A stretch of DNA of 64,000 nt from Pseudomonas sp. UBA5706 (GCF_002419965.1 NZ_DIHC01000034.1:62001-126000), one strand, 5' to 3'; numbered from the stretch's first letter, positions 7,679 to 17,326 are shown. Notes: generated from the letters alone by a model not told the origin. Made by a program: numbers and translations.

Positions 7679-9214
7679 ATGCAATCAGCTAAAGCCTCGT
7701 CGCTCCCCGTTCCGCAGACACTCGATGCCTGGATCAAACAGCTGGATGGCCTCGCCCTGCCCGTTCCCACCCATGCCCATGCCCGGGTGCATGCCGCCTT
7801 GAACGACAGTCGCCGCTCACTACGGGAAATCGCCGACCTGATGCAGGACAGCCCGGCGCTGGTACTCAGCGTGCTGCGGGAGGCTAACTTGCACAGCGGC
7901 GGGCTGGCTGAGCCTGCCGAAAGCCTGGAAGTTGCGCTTAACCGCCTGGGACTGGCGCGCGCAAGCACGCTACTGGGCCGCTTGCCGAGCGTCGAGCTGC
8001 AGAAAATCCCCCCAGCGCTGCGTCAGTTGCAGATGATTAGCCAACACGCCGCGCAACAGGCTTATGGTTTGTTTGCCAACCAGTTGGCGCGGCTCTGGCA
8101 GGATATCCATCTGGGCAGCTTGCTGTTTCTCGCGCCGCTTTGGCCGATGGCATTGGCCCATCCCAAGCTGCTGGAAGAATGGGAGCTGCGGGTCGTCTAT
8201 AAGGGCGAGTCGGCCAAAGTCGTCGAAAAAGCCTTGTTCGGCGTGCGCTTGGTGCGGCTATGCCAGGCACTGGCGCAGCATTGGCAATTGCCGATGTGGG
8301 TCATGCAGGGTTACCGCCTGTTAATCAGCGAGCAACGCAGTTTGGTAAAAGTGCTGCGCGTCGCCCATGAGAGCGACGATCCGCTCAAGCAGCAACAACA
8401 ACTGGACGCGGACCTGCCGCTGCGTCGCTGGTTTAATCAGCCAGCCAACACGATTCTGCTGGCAAATGGCCTGGCCCTATCCACCCAGCAAGCCTGGGAC
8501 ACCCCGCACACGATGCGCTGGGAATTGCTGACCAGCCTATATTTGCAACAGCCATTGAGTGACCTGCAGCAACAGGTACACCAGAACGCTGCCGCCAGCG
8601 CCCGTCAGCATGCGGAGCCCGGCGTCTGGCACCCGGCCGAGGCCTTGCTCTGGCCCTGGGGCACACGACGTATACACGAAGCACTGCTGCCAGCCCCACC
8701 GCCTTCCCCCGAAGCGCTGCACACCTGGCGCAAACACTGCAGCGACTTGCTAAGAGAGCCCAGTGCCTTCGCCAACGCCATGCACTTGACTACTTGCGCG
8801 CGGGACGCCCTGCTGGCGTCGGGCATGCACCGCGCAGTATTGCTGATGATCGATCGCAAGACCGACAGTCTTCGCGTGCATCAGATTGCCGGTGTGGATC
8901 CGTCTGCCGCTTCGCTGCTTGTTCCTTACAAAGACAGCACGGTGCTGCAAAGACTGCTGGCCCAAGCCACGCAATTGCGCCTGACTGCCAGCAACAATGC
9001 TCAGTTTTCGGCATTGCTGCCGCCCCAATTGCGCCATCTGTTTTCAGGGGAGAACCTGCTCATCCGCTCGCTGGGCAGTAATGGTCGAGTGGTGATGGTG
9101 GTCATGGCGGATCAAGGTGGGGGGCCGTTCTCGGAGGTGACGGTCCAGGCGTTCGGCAAAACCGGACAATGCATCGAGAAAGCGCTGACCACCTTTAGCC
9201 ATCGCAATGGCTGA
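7679..9214 (+). CDS. HDOD domain protein
   Basis: A 511-residue protein whose N-terminal half (about 15-270) matches the HDOD pattern. DSPALVLSVLREAN and LEVALNRLGLARASTLLGRLP correspond to the usual KDPALSARLLRLAN and AI..LG...L blocks. The C-terminal part (about 340-500) resembles a GAF-like sensory module but I see no decisive motif. HDOD proteins are regulatory and lack the HD metal-binding pair, and no HD catalytic signature is obvious here. It matches the gene next to motA in P. aeruginosa (PA4955 position). The ribosome binding site at ATG 7679 is weak. A specific role is not known. Confidence 0.8.
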   Translation: MQSAKASSLPVPQTLDAWIKQLDGLALPVPTHAHARVHAALNDSRRSLREIADLMQDSPALVLSVLREANLHSGGLAEPAESLEVALNRLGLARASTLLGRLPSVELQKIPPALRQLQMISQHAAQQAYGLFANQLARLWQDIHLGSLLFLAPLWPMALAHPKLLEEWELRVVYKGESAKVVEKALFGVRLVRLCQALAQHWQLPMWVMQGYRLLISEQRSLVKVLRVAHESDDPLKQQQQLDADLPLRRWFNQPANTILLANGLALSTQQAWDTPHTMRWELLTSLYLQQPLSDLQQQVHQNAAASARQHAEPGVWHPAEALLWPWGTRRIHEALLPAPPPSPEALHTWRKHCSDLLREPSAFANAMHLTTCARDALLASGMHRAVLLMIDRKTDSLRVHQIAGVDPSAASLLVPYKDSTVLQRLLAQATQLRLTASNNAQFSALLPPQLRHLFSGENLLIRSLGSNGRVVMVVMADQGGGPFSEVTVQAFGKTGQCIEKALTTFSHRNG

Positions 9215-9258
9215 TGGCTGCGCTACAATTCGCCTCTTTCATGATCTGGAGACCCCAC

Positions 9259-10074
9259 ATGCCTGCCTTCTCAAGCTTGCCGCTGGTGATCGAGCCCGCA
9301 GACCTGCAGGCACGCCTTGGCGCTTCAGAACTGATACTGGTTGATCTGACCAGCGCCGCCCGGTATGAGACTGGCCATATTCCGGGGGCGCGTTTCGTCG
9401 ATCCGAAGCGCACGCAGTTGGGCATTCCTCCAGCGCCTGGCCTGCTGCCGACCCAAGCGCAGCTTGATGCGTTGTTCGGTGAGCTGGGCCATAACCGGAA
9501 TGCGGTCTACGTGGTCTATGACGATGAAGGGGGTGGCTGGGCCGGTCGCTTCATCTGGCTGCTGGATGTGATTGGCCATTCGCAATACCACTACCTGGAC
9601 GGCGGCCTGCAGGCCTGGCAGGCCGAAGGTCTGCCACTGTCCACTGAGGTGCCCGATGCTATTGGCGGTTCGGTGTCGGTAACCGTGCACGACGAGCCGA
9701 CCGCCACTCGTGAGTACCTGCAAAGCCGACTGGGCGCCGCCGACCTGGCAATCTGGGACGCACGCGGCCCGACGGAATATTCCGGGGAGAAGGTCGTGGC
9801 GGCCAAAGGCGGTCATATCCCCGGCGCCGTGAACTTCGAATGGACCGCAGGCATGGATCAGGCGCGCAATCTGCGCATTCGTCGGGACATGCCGCAGATC
9901 CTCGAAAGCCTTGGCATCACGCCGGATAAAGAGGTCATCACCCACTGCCAGACTCACCATCGTTCTGGTTTCACTTATCTGGTCGCCAAGGCGCTGGGTT
10001 ACCCGCGAGTCAAAGGCTACGCCGGCTCATGGGGCGAATGGGGCAATCACCCGGATACGCCCGTGGAGAAATAG
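9259..10074 (+). CDS. rhdA: Thiosulfate:cyanide sulfurtransferase (rhodanese) RhdA
   Basis: A two-domain rhodanese that moves sulfane sulfur from thiosulfate to cyanide or other thiophilic acceptors. The active-site loop is THCQTHHRSG with the catalytic cysteine at residue 230, the same loop (CQTHHR) as the Azotobacter RhdA rather than the CRxGx[RT] form of other rhodaneses. Domain one includes YVVYDDEGGGWAGR and domain two ends GYAGSWGEWGNHPDTP. The start is ATG 9259, preceded by CTGGAG at 7 nt; the open frame extends 15 codons further upstream. At 271 residues the length is normal. It is followed by psd after 71 bp. Confidence 0.95.
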   Translation: MPAFSSLPLVIEPADLQARLGASELILVDLTSAARYETGHIPGARFVDPKRTQLGIPPAPGLLPTQAQLDALFGELGHNRNAVYVVYDDEGGGWAGRFIWLLDVIGHSQYHYLDGGLQAWQAEGLPLSTEVPDAIGGSVSVTVHDEPTATREYLQSRLGAADLAIWDARGPTEYSGEKVVAAKGGHIPGAVNFEWTAGMDQARNLRIRRDMPQILESLGITPDKEVITHCQTHHRSGFTYLVAKALGYPRVKGYAGSWGEWGNHPDTPVEK

Positions 10075-10145
10075 CCGAGCGCCGGTGCTGTCCCGATACG
10101 TCTTCACCTATTGAAAAACCCTTTTGAAACGCTTTAGGAATCTTG

Positions 10146-11009
10146 ATGAAACAGCGTCTGTTTATTCTTTTCCAATACCTGCTTCCCCACCATCTGCTGT
10201 CGCGTCTGGCTGGCTGCGTTGCCGAGTGCCGCGTGCGCTGGTTCAAGAATGCCTTCACTCAATGGTTCGTGCGCCGCTACCAGGTGGACATGTCTCAAGC
10301 GCTGGTCGAGGATGAAACGGCATACCCGCACTTCAACGACTTCTTCACCCGTGCCCTGAAACCAGGCGCACGTCCTCTGGATGAAACGCCGGGCGCGATT
10401 CTGTGCCCTGCCGATGGCGCCGTAAGCCAACTAGGGCCAATCGAACACGGGCGTATCTTCCAGGCCAAGGGCCACAGTTACAGCGCGCTGGAGTTGCTGG
10501 GAGGCGATGCGCGCTTGTCAGCGCCTTTCATGGGCGGTGATTTCGCTACCATTTACCTGTCGCCCAAGGACTACCATCGCGTGCATATGCCGCTGGCCGG
10601 CACCTTGCGTGAGATGGTTTACGTGCCGGGCCGTCTGTTCTCGGTCAATCAGACCACCGCTGAAAACGTACCCGAACTGTTCGCCCGCAACGAGCGCGCC
10701 GTTTGCCTGTTCGACACCGAGCGCGGCACGATGGCAGTGGTTCTGGTGGGAGCAATGATTGTTGCGTCCATCGAAACCGTGTGGGCCGGCCTGGTAACAC
10801 CGCCAAAACGCGAGCTGAAAACCTTCCGCTACGATGAAGCCGCCCGCGCGCCAATCCATCTGGAGAAAGGCGCCGAACTCGGTCGATTCAAACTGGGCTC
10901 CACCGCGATCGTGCTATTCGGACCCAATCAGGTGCAATGGGCCGCGCAACTTGCAGCCGGATCGCCTACGAAAATGGGTCAGTTACTGGCGACGCCGACA
11001 CAGGCCTGA
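10146..11009 (+). CDS. psd: Phosphatidylserine decarboxylase proenzyme
   Basis: A membrane-associated enzyme that makes phosphatidylethanolamine from phosphatidylserine. The chain self-cleaves at the LGST motif, with Ser252 becoming the pyruvoyl group of the alpha subunit. Other family blocks are FNDFFTRALKPGARP, CPADGAVSQLG and YLSPKDYHRVHMP (the last with the conserved histidine). The protein has 287 residues from ATG 10146; a TTG directly before it is an alternative. AGGAA lies 5-6 nt upstream. Confidence 0.96.
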   Translation: MKQRLFILFQYLLPHHLLSRLAGCVAECRVRWFKNAFTQWFVRRYQVDMSQALVEDETAYPHFNDFFTRALKPGARPLDETPGAILCPADGAVSQLGPIEHGRIFQAKGHSYSALELLGGDARLSAPFMGGDFATIYLSPKDYHRVHMPLAGTLREMVYVPGRLFSVNQTTAENVPELFARNERAVCLFDTERGTMAVVLVGAMIVASIETVWAGLVTPPKRELKTFRYDEAARAPIHLEKGAELGRFKLGSTAIVLFGPNQVQWAAQLAAGSPTKMGQLLATPTQA

Positions 11010-11289
11010 TTCTTGCCAGGCAGAGTGTGCAAGAGCGTTTTTTTGGCGGAGTGCACCTGCCATGCATTCCGCCAGGGTCGTCTGGACGCACGTGGAGCGG
11101 CGCTGATAAAGTGTCACTTTGACATCAAGGGCTGTTCCAAGGATCCAATGCTGGTAGAGTCGTTAACCAGCCGTCTAGGAAACTTCGCTTTTCAGTTACG
11201 TAAACTTGCTCTTTTCGCTCGGTATCGTGTGTCCGCATTGCAGTTCTCGATGCCATTTGGGCCAGTAGTTGTGGGAGTTTACCTGTCAC

Positions 11290-13077
11290 ATGAGTAAATT
11301 AAGTCTGCCACTGTTGTTGCGCGCTCCTGTGCCGACGCAGTCGAGCCTGTCGTTCTGTGACGCGACGCCAAAAGACCTGAAGCGCTGGATCTCTACCCTC
11401 CCGAAAGCCAATCTTGGCGAAATGGCCCGCCGGCTGTATCAGGGGCTGGGCGAACTCAATCAGCTGCTGACCCCCAGCGAAAACCGCCTGCAACTGCTGG
11501 AGCTGCTGCGCCCGGAAGTGTTTTTCGTGTGCAGACACCTGGAACGCCATTTCCTCAACCAATCGGTAGTCCTGGAAGAACGCCCGCGCAAGGTCGCGAA
11601 CCTGTGTCAGGCGCTGCAGAATCATCTGGCAATCGGCTACAAGCAAATCATCGCCAGGGTGGGCCCCAGGCTCACCCGGGACCGTACCACGCTGCTGACC
11701 ACAGCATTGCAACGCGCCCTGCATTGCCTCAACGGCCCGCTGATCCGCGCCAACCAGCTCTATTGTCCGGTACAGGACGGCTTGTGGCTGGAGCTGCATC
11801 AGATCTATCAAATCGCCCGTCAGAACCAACTGCACACAACCCCAGTGGCCGATAATCAGGCCCACCATACGCGCACCCTGACCGTCGAACAGACCTACAT
11901 CGTGGCGCTGCTGATGGGTTGTTCGCGTTGCAATCAGATGCGTCAGCACAATATCGGCAAACTGGCCGACGCGCTGGATGCGTGGAGCTCGATGGTTACC
12001 CTGCAGCAACCCATCGATGATGCCAGCCTCTATAGCGTTGCCTACGGCACCGACACTGCGCCGCGATACACCTCGCTGTATGGCGAAGATCAACGCAGCC
12101 ATCTTTTGGGTATCAACCCGCGACCCTTGTCGGCAGCTTTGCAGCGTTACATCGAAATGCCCGTCGATCAGCGTTCTCAGTCCTACCTGCACGTGCCGCC
12201 GGGCCTCTCGATCGACGTGTTGCAACATCTGGCGGCGGCGTGGGGCGACGTTTCGGAGCGCGCGTTTCAGCGTACCGCGGCCCAAGGTACCCTGACGGTT
12301 TGCGTTGGCATGAGCGCCCTTCACTACTTCGTGGGCGGTCAGAAAAGCTTCAGCGACCTGCTGCTGGTCCCCGCGGGCGCACTGAGCAAGGTCGCCCAAT
12401 ACACGTTGCAGCCCCTTGAGCCCACTGTTGATGACCCCTGGTCACACGCGATGGACGTCCAGCGCGGTGGCACATCGAGTACCCTGCTGCCGTTCGAGGA
12501 GATCCAGTATCAGCGCGAAGAATCCGACGGGGGCGCGTCGGCAACGGACGGGCAAACGAGCTTTCCGACCTACAGCCTGAACATCGTCAACCACAGTCCG
12601 GGAGGTTACTGCCTGGCCTGGCCCAAGGAAGTCCCGGACCAGCTACAGGCCGGTGAAATGATCGGCATTCAAGACCATGGCGACGGTTGGAGTATCGCGG
12701 TGGTGCGCTGGGTGCGTCAGGTGCGAAGCGGCGGCACGCATATGGGCGTGGAGCTGATTGCCCCGTTCGGCCAGGCGTGCGGCATGCAATTGCTGCGTGA
12801 CGAGCAGAGCAGCCAATACCTGCGGGTGTTGTTGCTGCCTGAGGTAAGGGCCATCGACGTACCCGCTACCGTCATTGCACCACGCTTGCCATTCGAAGAA
12901 GGCAGCAAGGTGATGATCAACAGCAGCGGCGAAGAGCGACGGGCCACGCTGAGCAATCGCAAAGCAACGACCGGCAGCTACAACCAGTTCGAATACGAAA
13001 TGCTCGAAGGGCCCAAGAAAACCGCTGCAGAGTCGGGGCCGGAACAGGAATTCGATTCGTTGTGGACGGTCTTGTAG
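11290..13077 (+). CDS. Large conserved protein with PilZ-like C-terminal region
   Basis: A 595-residue protein equivalent in position to P. aeruginosa PA4958. The long N-terminal part (about 1-400) is helical with no recognised catalytic motif. The C-terminal part (about 405-500) contains NIVNHSPGGYCLAWP, which resembles the [DN]xSxxG motif of PilZ cyclic di-GMP-binding domains, followed by a beta-rich WSIAVVRWVRQ and GTHMGVELIA. I do not see the RxxxR motif that normally precedes it, so c-di-GMP binding is uncertain. The start is taken as ATG 11290; a GTG at 11269 is also in frame. The stretch of about 280 bp upstream probably holds its promoter. Confidence 0.75.
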   Translation: MSKLSLPLLLRAPVPTQSSLSFCDATPKDLKRWISTLPKANLGEMARRLYQGLGELNQLLTPSENRLQLLELLRPEVFFVCRHLERHFLNQSVVLEERPRKVANLCQALQNHLAIGYKQIIARVGPRLTRDRTTLLTTALQRALHCLNGPLIRANQLYCPVQDGLWLELHQIYQIARQNQLHTTPVADNQAHHTRTLTVEQTYIVALLMGCSRCNQMRQHNIGKLADALDAWSSMVTLQQPIDDASLYSVAYGTDTAPRYTSLYGEDQRSHLLGINPRPLSAALQRYIEMPVDQRSQSYLHVPPGLSIDVLQHLAAAWGDVSERAFQRTAAQGTLTVCVGMSALHYFVGGQKSFSDLLLVPAGALSKVAQYTLQPLEPTVDDPWSHAMDVQRGGTSSTLLPFEEIQYQREESDGGASATDGQTSFPTYSLNIVNHSPGGYCLAWPKEVPDQLQAGEMIGIQDHGDGWSIAVVRWVRQVRSGGTHMGVELIAPFGQACGMQLLRDEQSSQYLRVLLLPEVRAIDVPATVIAPRLPFEEGSKVMINSSGEERRATLSNRKATTGSYNQFEYEMLEGPKKTAAESGPEQEFDSLWTVL

Positions 13078-13193
13078 GAAGTCGTTCGATCGACAGCAGC
13101 CGCAGCGTACAGGAGGACGCTTAGCCGTCAGCCAGCCATGCCGCGACAGGGTCGGCACGGCAGCAATCTTCTCGCGCACCGGTTATTTGCAGC

Positions 13194-13256
13194 AGTCCGG
13201 CTTGTCGGCGGTCGCGATTCCAACGACGCCACAGCCGGCAAGCCATCCCGCTACAA
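13194..13256. repeat. REP-like inverted repeat downstream of the PilZ-like gene and serB
   Basis: GGCTTGTCGGC (about 13199-13209) pairs with GCCGGCAAGCC (about 13234-13244) with one mismatch, followed by atcccgctacaag. It has the core of Pseudomonas REP elements and lies between two convergent genes. Confidence 0.5.
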
Positions 13257-13265
13257 GCGGATCTA

Positions 13266-14483
13266 TCAGGCGCTGCGCCCTTCCCGATCACGGAATCCCA
13301 GCAGATACAGCACACCGTCCAGCCCTAACGTAGAGATCGCCTGCTTGGCAGACTGCTTGACCAGCGGCTTGGCGCGGAACGCAACGCCCAGGCCAGCGAT
13401 GGCCAGCATCGGCAAATCATTCGCGCCGTCGCCGACCGCGATGGTCTGCTCAAGGCTCAAACCTTCCCTGATCGCCAGTTCACGCAGCAAATCAGCCTTG
13501 CGCTGGGCATCGACGATCGGCTCGATGGCATTGCCGGTGCATTTGCCGTCGACCACTTCCAGCTCGTTGGCGAAGATGTAGTCGATCCCCAATCGGGCCT
13601 GTAACTGACGAGCAAAATAGGTGAATCCGCCCGAAAGAATCGCGGTCTTGTAGCCCAGACGCTTGAGCTCGGCGAACAGCGTCTCGGCGCCTTCGGTCAG
13701 AGGCAGCGACGCGCCGATTTCGTCCAGCACCTTGATGTCCAGGCCCTTGAGCAGCGCCAGGCGTTCCTTGAAGCTGGCACGAAAGTCCAGCTCGCCACGC
13801 ATCGCGCGCTCGGTTATTTCTGAAACACGCTCGCCCACGCCATGGGCTTTGGCCAATTCATCGATGACCTCGGCTTCGATCAGCGTCGAGTCCATGTCGA
13901 ACACCGCCAGACGACGATTGCGGCGGAACAATGAATCCTGTTGAAACGCGATGTCGACGTTCAGTTCCTGCGCCACGTGCAGAAATTCGGCCTGCATCTG
14001 CTGCTGGTCGGCAGGCTCGCCACGCACGGAAAACTCGATGCAACCCTTGCCCTTTCCGGTGGGCGTGTCCAACGGCATACGCCCGGATAAACGATCGATG
14101 CGGTCGATGTTCAAACCGTATTTTGCAGTGATCGCGCTGACCGTCTGCAACTGCTCGGCCGTCACCTTGCGCGTCAGCAAAGTGACGATGTGCCGCGCCT
14201 TGCCCTGACCGCCCACCCAATGCTGGTAATCGGTTTCGGACACCTGAGTGAAGCGCACCTGCTGGCCCAGCTCGTCGACCTTGGCTTGCACGTTCCCGAG
14301 CACCCGAGCGCCTGGTTCGGTGTCGGGAATCTCGACCAGAATCCCGAACGACAGGGCGTCGTGAATCACCGCCTGACCAATATCCAGAATATTCACGCCA
14401 CCTTGAGCCAGAACGCCAGTAATGGCCGCAGTAAGACCCGGACGGTCTACGCCGGTGATGTTTATCAGGACAATTTCGCGCAA
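13266..14483 (-). CDS. serB: Phosphoserine phosphatase SerB with N-terminal ACT domains
   Basis: Hydrolyses O-phosphoserine in the last step of serine synthesis. The N-terminal half carries tandem ACT-like regulatory modules (GVDRPGLTAAITGVLAQGGV at about 11-30, and a second from about 95). The C-terminal half is a HAD phosphatase with VFDMDSTLIEAE (nucleophile Asp196, Asp198), ILSGGFTYFARQL and VGDGANDLPML. At 405 residues it is the long Pseudomonas form. It is divergent from the HAMP-domain gene across 130 bp. In P. aeruginosa I recall fimX lying next to serB; here there is no such gene. Confidence 0.95.
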   Translation of the reverse strand: MREIVLINITGVDRPGLTAAITGVLAQGGVNILDIGQAVIHDALSFGILVEIPDTEPGARVLGNVQAKVDELGQQVRFTQVSETDYQHWVGGQGKARHIVTLLTRKVTAEQLQTVSAITAKYGLNIDRIDRLSGRMPLDTPTGKGKGCIEFSVRGEPADQQQMQAEFLHVAQELNVDIAFQQDSLFRRNRRLAVFDMDSTLIEAEVIDELAKAHGVGERVSEITERAMRGELDFRASFKERLALLKGLDIKVLDEIGASLPLTEGAETLFAELKRLGYKTAILSGGFTYFARQLQARLGIDYIFANELEVVDGKCTGNAIEPIVDAQRKADLLRELAIREGLSLEQTIAVGDGANDLPMLAIAGLGVAFRAKPLVKQSAKQAISTLGLDGVLYLLGFRDREGRSA

Positions 14484-14613
14484 GGCGCACCCCCGCAGTG
14501 GAAAAAAACCGCATTCTACTCACTTTCAGTGACCGCCGGGCACAGTGAGCGCTTTGCCGCATCTGGGTCGCTCGCTATACTGCGCCCCAACTTATTCAAG
14601 AGAGCCGCGCTCA

Positions 14614-16143
14614 GTGAACCGGCCCACGCCAGTAAAAACCGACAACTTCTTCTTGCTGATCTTCCGGGCACTGCGTCACCGACGCGTTCCGATTGCTTTG
14701 CGCATCGCCAGCCATAACGTGATCCTCGTCGCGCTGGCGCTGGTTATCTACGCCTGCGTGATGGGCCTGCAGTTCAAGCAAGCCATGCACGAGCAGGCGG
14801 ACGCATTGGGGCAGGCCCTGACCACGCAAACCGCGACCTCCGCCACAGAGCTGCTGGTGTCCAACGACATCCTCAGCCTCAACGTGTTGCTGGGCAATCT
14901 GGTGAAAAACCCGCTGGTGGCCCATGCGGCTATTTACAGCGTGGACAATCGCATCCTTGCCGAAGCGGGTCAGCGTCCAAAAAACGGGCTGTTGGGCGAA
15001 GCCGAAGGCCTCTACGAGATCAAGGTGACCTTTCAGGATGTAGTCGCAGGAACGTTGCGTATCAGCCTGGACATGACGCAGTTCCAGCAGCCCTTGACCA
15101 TCAGCCTGCAGAGCATGGGCATTCTGGCCGGGATTCTGCTGGCACTGGCGCTGGCCTTGAGCCTGCGGCTGGGGCGGCACATCTCCACGCCCATGCTGCA
15201 ATTGCGCATGTGGCTACGTTACATAGACCCTTACACCCCTGCCACGGATCGTCAGGATGAAATCGGTGATCTGGCCCGCCAGCTCAAGGCGTCCTACGCG
15301 CCGCCCGAGCCTGAGCCGGAACCTGTTCCGGAGCCGGTGCAGATTGAAGACGAAGAAGACTCCTCCGCGCAATTCGATGCCAGCGACCTGAGTGATCCCG
15401 AGTTCGACGACGCGCCGAAACCGCGCGCAACGGCGATTCCAGCCCGCCGCATCGTCGCCGAGGAAGACGAAGACGACGACGAAGATCCCTTCGCCGACCT
15501 TCGCGACAACAGCCCCACGCCGCAGAAGCCTGCACCGCGCCCCCTGTTGCCCGTCGCGCCTTCGCAGCCGCAATACAGCGCCGTACTGGCTGTGCAGCTG
15601 GGCTCTCAAGAGCAGCTGCGTCGTCTGCCGCGCAGTCGTCTGACGGAATTGCTGGAACGCTACCGCGACTGTATCGATCAGGCTGCCTCGCTGTACGACA
15701 GCGAACTGCACACGCTGAACGATGGCAGCTCGCTAATGGTGTTCAGCACCCAGGACAGCGGCGACGATTACCTGACCAATGCGATTTGTTGCGGCGAACT
15801 GCTGCGCGCGCTCAGCCATGCACTGCAGATTGAAGTCGCTGACAGCGGCATTACCCTGCAATTGCAGTTGGGCCTTACGCTGGGTGAAGGCCTGCACGGC
15901 ATGAACCAGATCGATCTGCTGCTGACGGAAACCGCACAGGATGCCTTGGCCCTGTCGCAACACAGCCGCAACCTGCTGTTGGTAGAGCGCAAAATCAGCG
16001 AAGACCACACGATTCGCCAGCGCGCCCGCATCCGCCCGATCGCCAGCCCCGAGGGCGCAAGCTGTGTTGAACGCTTGCTGGAGCCATACCCTTCGATGCT
16101 GGAGCGCCAGTTGGCGCGGATGCACGAGGCGCGCAAGGCCTGA
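14614..16143 (+). CDS. Inner-membrane HAMP protein (AhpA/SMP/YtjB-like) with cyclase-like C-terminal region
   Basis: A 509-residue membrane protein in the P. aeruginosa PA4961 position. One membrane helix (about 35-53) leads into a periplasmic sensor-like segment, then a second helix (about 168-190). A HAMP-like region follows (RLGRHISTPMLQLRMWLRYI through DEIGDLARQL). Next comes a very acidic, Pro/Glu/Asp-rich linker (about 228-300). The last part (about 320-490) resembles a class III nucleotide cyclase fold: YSAVLAVQLG, NDGSSLMVF in the place of the GDG turn, and an alanine-rich region. The metal-binding aspartates of real cyclases are not evident. The start is GTG 14614 with AGAG upstream. 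Confidence 0.7.
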   Translation: MNRPTPVKTDNFFLLIFRALRHRRVPIALRIASHNVILVALALVIYACVMGLQFKQAMHEQADALGQALTTQTATSATELLVSNDILSLNVLLGNLVKNPLVAHAAIYSVDNRILAEAGQRPKNGLLGEAEGLYEIKVTFQDVVAGTLRISLDMTQFQQPLTISLQSMGILAGILLALALALSLRLGRHISTPMLQLRMWLRYIDPYTPATDRQDEIGDLARQLKASYAPPEPEPEPVPEPVQIEDEEDSSAQFDASDLSDPEFDDAPKPRATAIPARRIVAEEDEDDDEDPFADLRDNSPTPQKPAPRPLLPVAPSQPQYSAVLAVQLGSQEQLRRLPRSRLTELLERYRDCIDQAASLYDSELHTLNDGSSLMVFSTQDSGDDYLTNAICCGELLRALSHALQIEVADSGITLQLQLGLTLGEGLHGMNQIDLLLTETAQDALALSQHSRNLLLVERKISEDHTIRQRARIRPIASPEGASCVERLLEPYPSMLERQLARMHEARKA

Positions 16144-16397
16144 TGCATCCCGCGCATGCCGCATGCCTTGGGGAGTGCGGCGTTTCCGGTGACCTACCCT
16201 TGATGCTGCCCGAAAGGCTGTAGCGATCCTGAGAGAGTCCGCACGGGCGAACTGATGCCAAACAGCTGCCGAATCAAGCGATCCGTCCTTGCCTGATACA
16301 TCGGCTGTCGAATTTCACTGCAGGTCCTCGGCAGGTCACAGCAAGCTTGCGCCTATGGTCTTCGGCCAGCATCAATCACGATCCAGCCATCGCCCAC

Positions 16398-16427
16398 AAA
16401 AAAGCCCGCATCGCTGCGGGCTTTTTG
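16398..16427. terminator. Rho-independent terminator
   Basis: A-tract, AGCCCGCA, short loop, TGCGGGCT and a T-tract make a symmetric hairpin between the HAMP-protein gene and the convergent lipoprotein gene. It can serve both. The rest of the gap 16144-16397 holds no gene that I can see. Confidence 0.88.
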
Positions 16428-16440
16428 TCTGGCGTCTGAC

Positions 16441-17151
16441 TTAGAAGCGGAACACTTCCAGATCGGTGCGAATCGGCGAGGCCATCGGGATTTTCGGCTT
16501 ATCTTGGTCGGTGCGCGTCTTGGCCGGCTGAGCGGTCTTTTTCGGCTGCTCAGCGACCAACGGCTGACTGGCAACCGGTTTGACCGCCACGCTCAGTTGA
16601 TCGGCCAGACGCTGCAAAAGTATGCCCTGAGCCTTAACCTGTGCAGCCGAGCTGCCTGCATGACGCTCTTCCAGGTGTATCAGTTTGCTGTCCCGCACGA
16701 TGCCGCGGCGGTCCAGCAGGCGCCACTGCGCATCGAGCACCGCCGGCTGGTGCACGCCGGAGTCCAGACGAGTGATTGATAGCACCACCTGCACGTCCGG
16801 GCTGAAGTTGGCAGCCGCAGGCGCCATGACCACACGCTGGCTGTCCAGTTTCCAGGCCAGTTGACGCAGCAGCAGTTGATTGATGTCAGAAGATAAGCTG
16901 CCTGCCCATCGACCGTCGGTCGACGCTGTCAGGCTGCCGTCGGGCTGACGCTGTAGGAATGTCTCCCGTTGCAAATAATCGGCAACGGAAACCGGACCGA
17001 GCAAAACAGCGACTCCGGCGCTTTGCTTCGGTTGCCCTGGCTCACCACTGTCCAGCTGGTAAAGCGATTGAGGCTGATGAACGCTGCACCCGGCCAAACC
17101 CAGAACGCCGGTCAACAACAGAACAAAAGGAACGCGTAGAAAATTCATCAT
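16441..17151 (-). CDS. PqiC-like outer-membrane lipoprotein (ABC-type transport auxiliary family)
   Basis: A 236-residue lipoprotein. The start at ATG 17151 (with another ATG directly after) gives a signal peptide ending in the lipobox LAGC, with GGAC upstream. The mature part has the ABC_trans_aux/PqiC pattern: YQLDSGEPG near the start, VLLGPVSVADYLQR, a WAGSLSSDINQLLLRQLAWKL block, and VQVVLSITRLDSG. Such lipoproteins normally work with Mla/Pqi/Let-type lipid transporters, but no partner permease or MCE gene is beside it. The C-terminus is a Lys/Pro/Gln-rich tail (about 195-236). Confidence 0.75.
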   Translation of the reverse strand: MMNFLRVPFVLLLTGVLGLAGCSVHQPQSLYQLDSGEPGQPKQSAGVAVLLGPVSVADYLQRETFLQRQPDGSLTASTDGRWAGSLSSDINQLLLRQLAWKLDSQRVVMAPAAANFSPDVQVVLSITRLDSGVHQPAVLDAQWRLLDRRGIVRDSKLIHLEERHAGSSAAQVKAQGILLQRLADQLSVAVKPVASQPLVAEQPKKTAQPAKTRTDQDKPKIPMASPIRTDLEVFRF

Positions 17152-17282
17152 TCCGTCCAAGTGGCCAGCGCACGGCAGCCACGATGTTAAAGACTCAAGA
17201 AACATGAAGGCACTCGGCCATGCCTAGCCCTCAAGACGTCATATCATCCGTGAATATGCGCAATGACTCCAGCGATTCTGCG

Positions 17283-17310
17283 TCGATCTTCGTGACAAAA
17301 CGAAGATCGA
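17283..17310. terminator. Stem-loop downstream of parC
   Basis: TCGATCTTCG (17283-17292) and CGAAGATCGA (17301-17310) form a perfect 10-bp stem with an 8-nt loop just after the parC stop codon. No T-tract follows on the minus strand, so it may be a processing or stability hairpin rather than a classical terminator. Confidence 0.55.
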
Positions 17311-17326
17311 CAGCCTGATTAACCGC

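Noticed and set aside
11044..11074. Hairpin TGGCGGAGTGCA/TGCATTCCGCCA after psd as a terminator
   Set aside because: The T-run lies before the stem on the plus strand, so it cannot act as a classical terminator in either direction.
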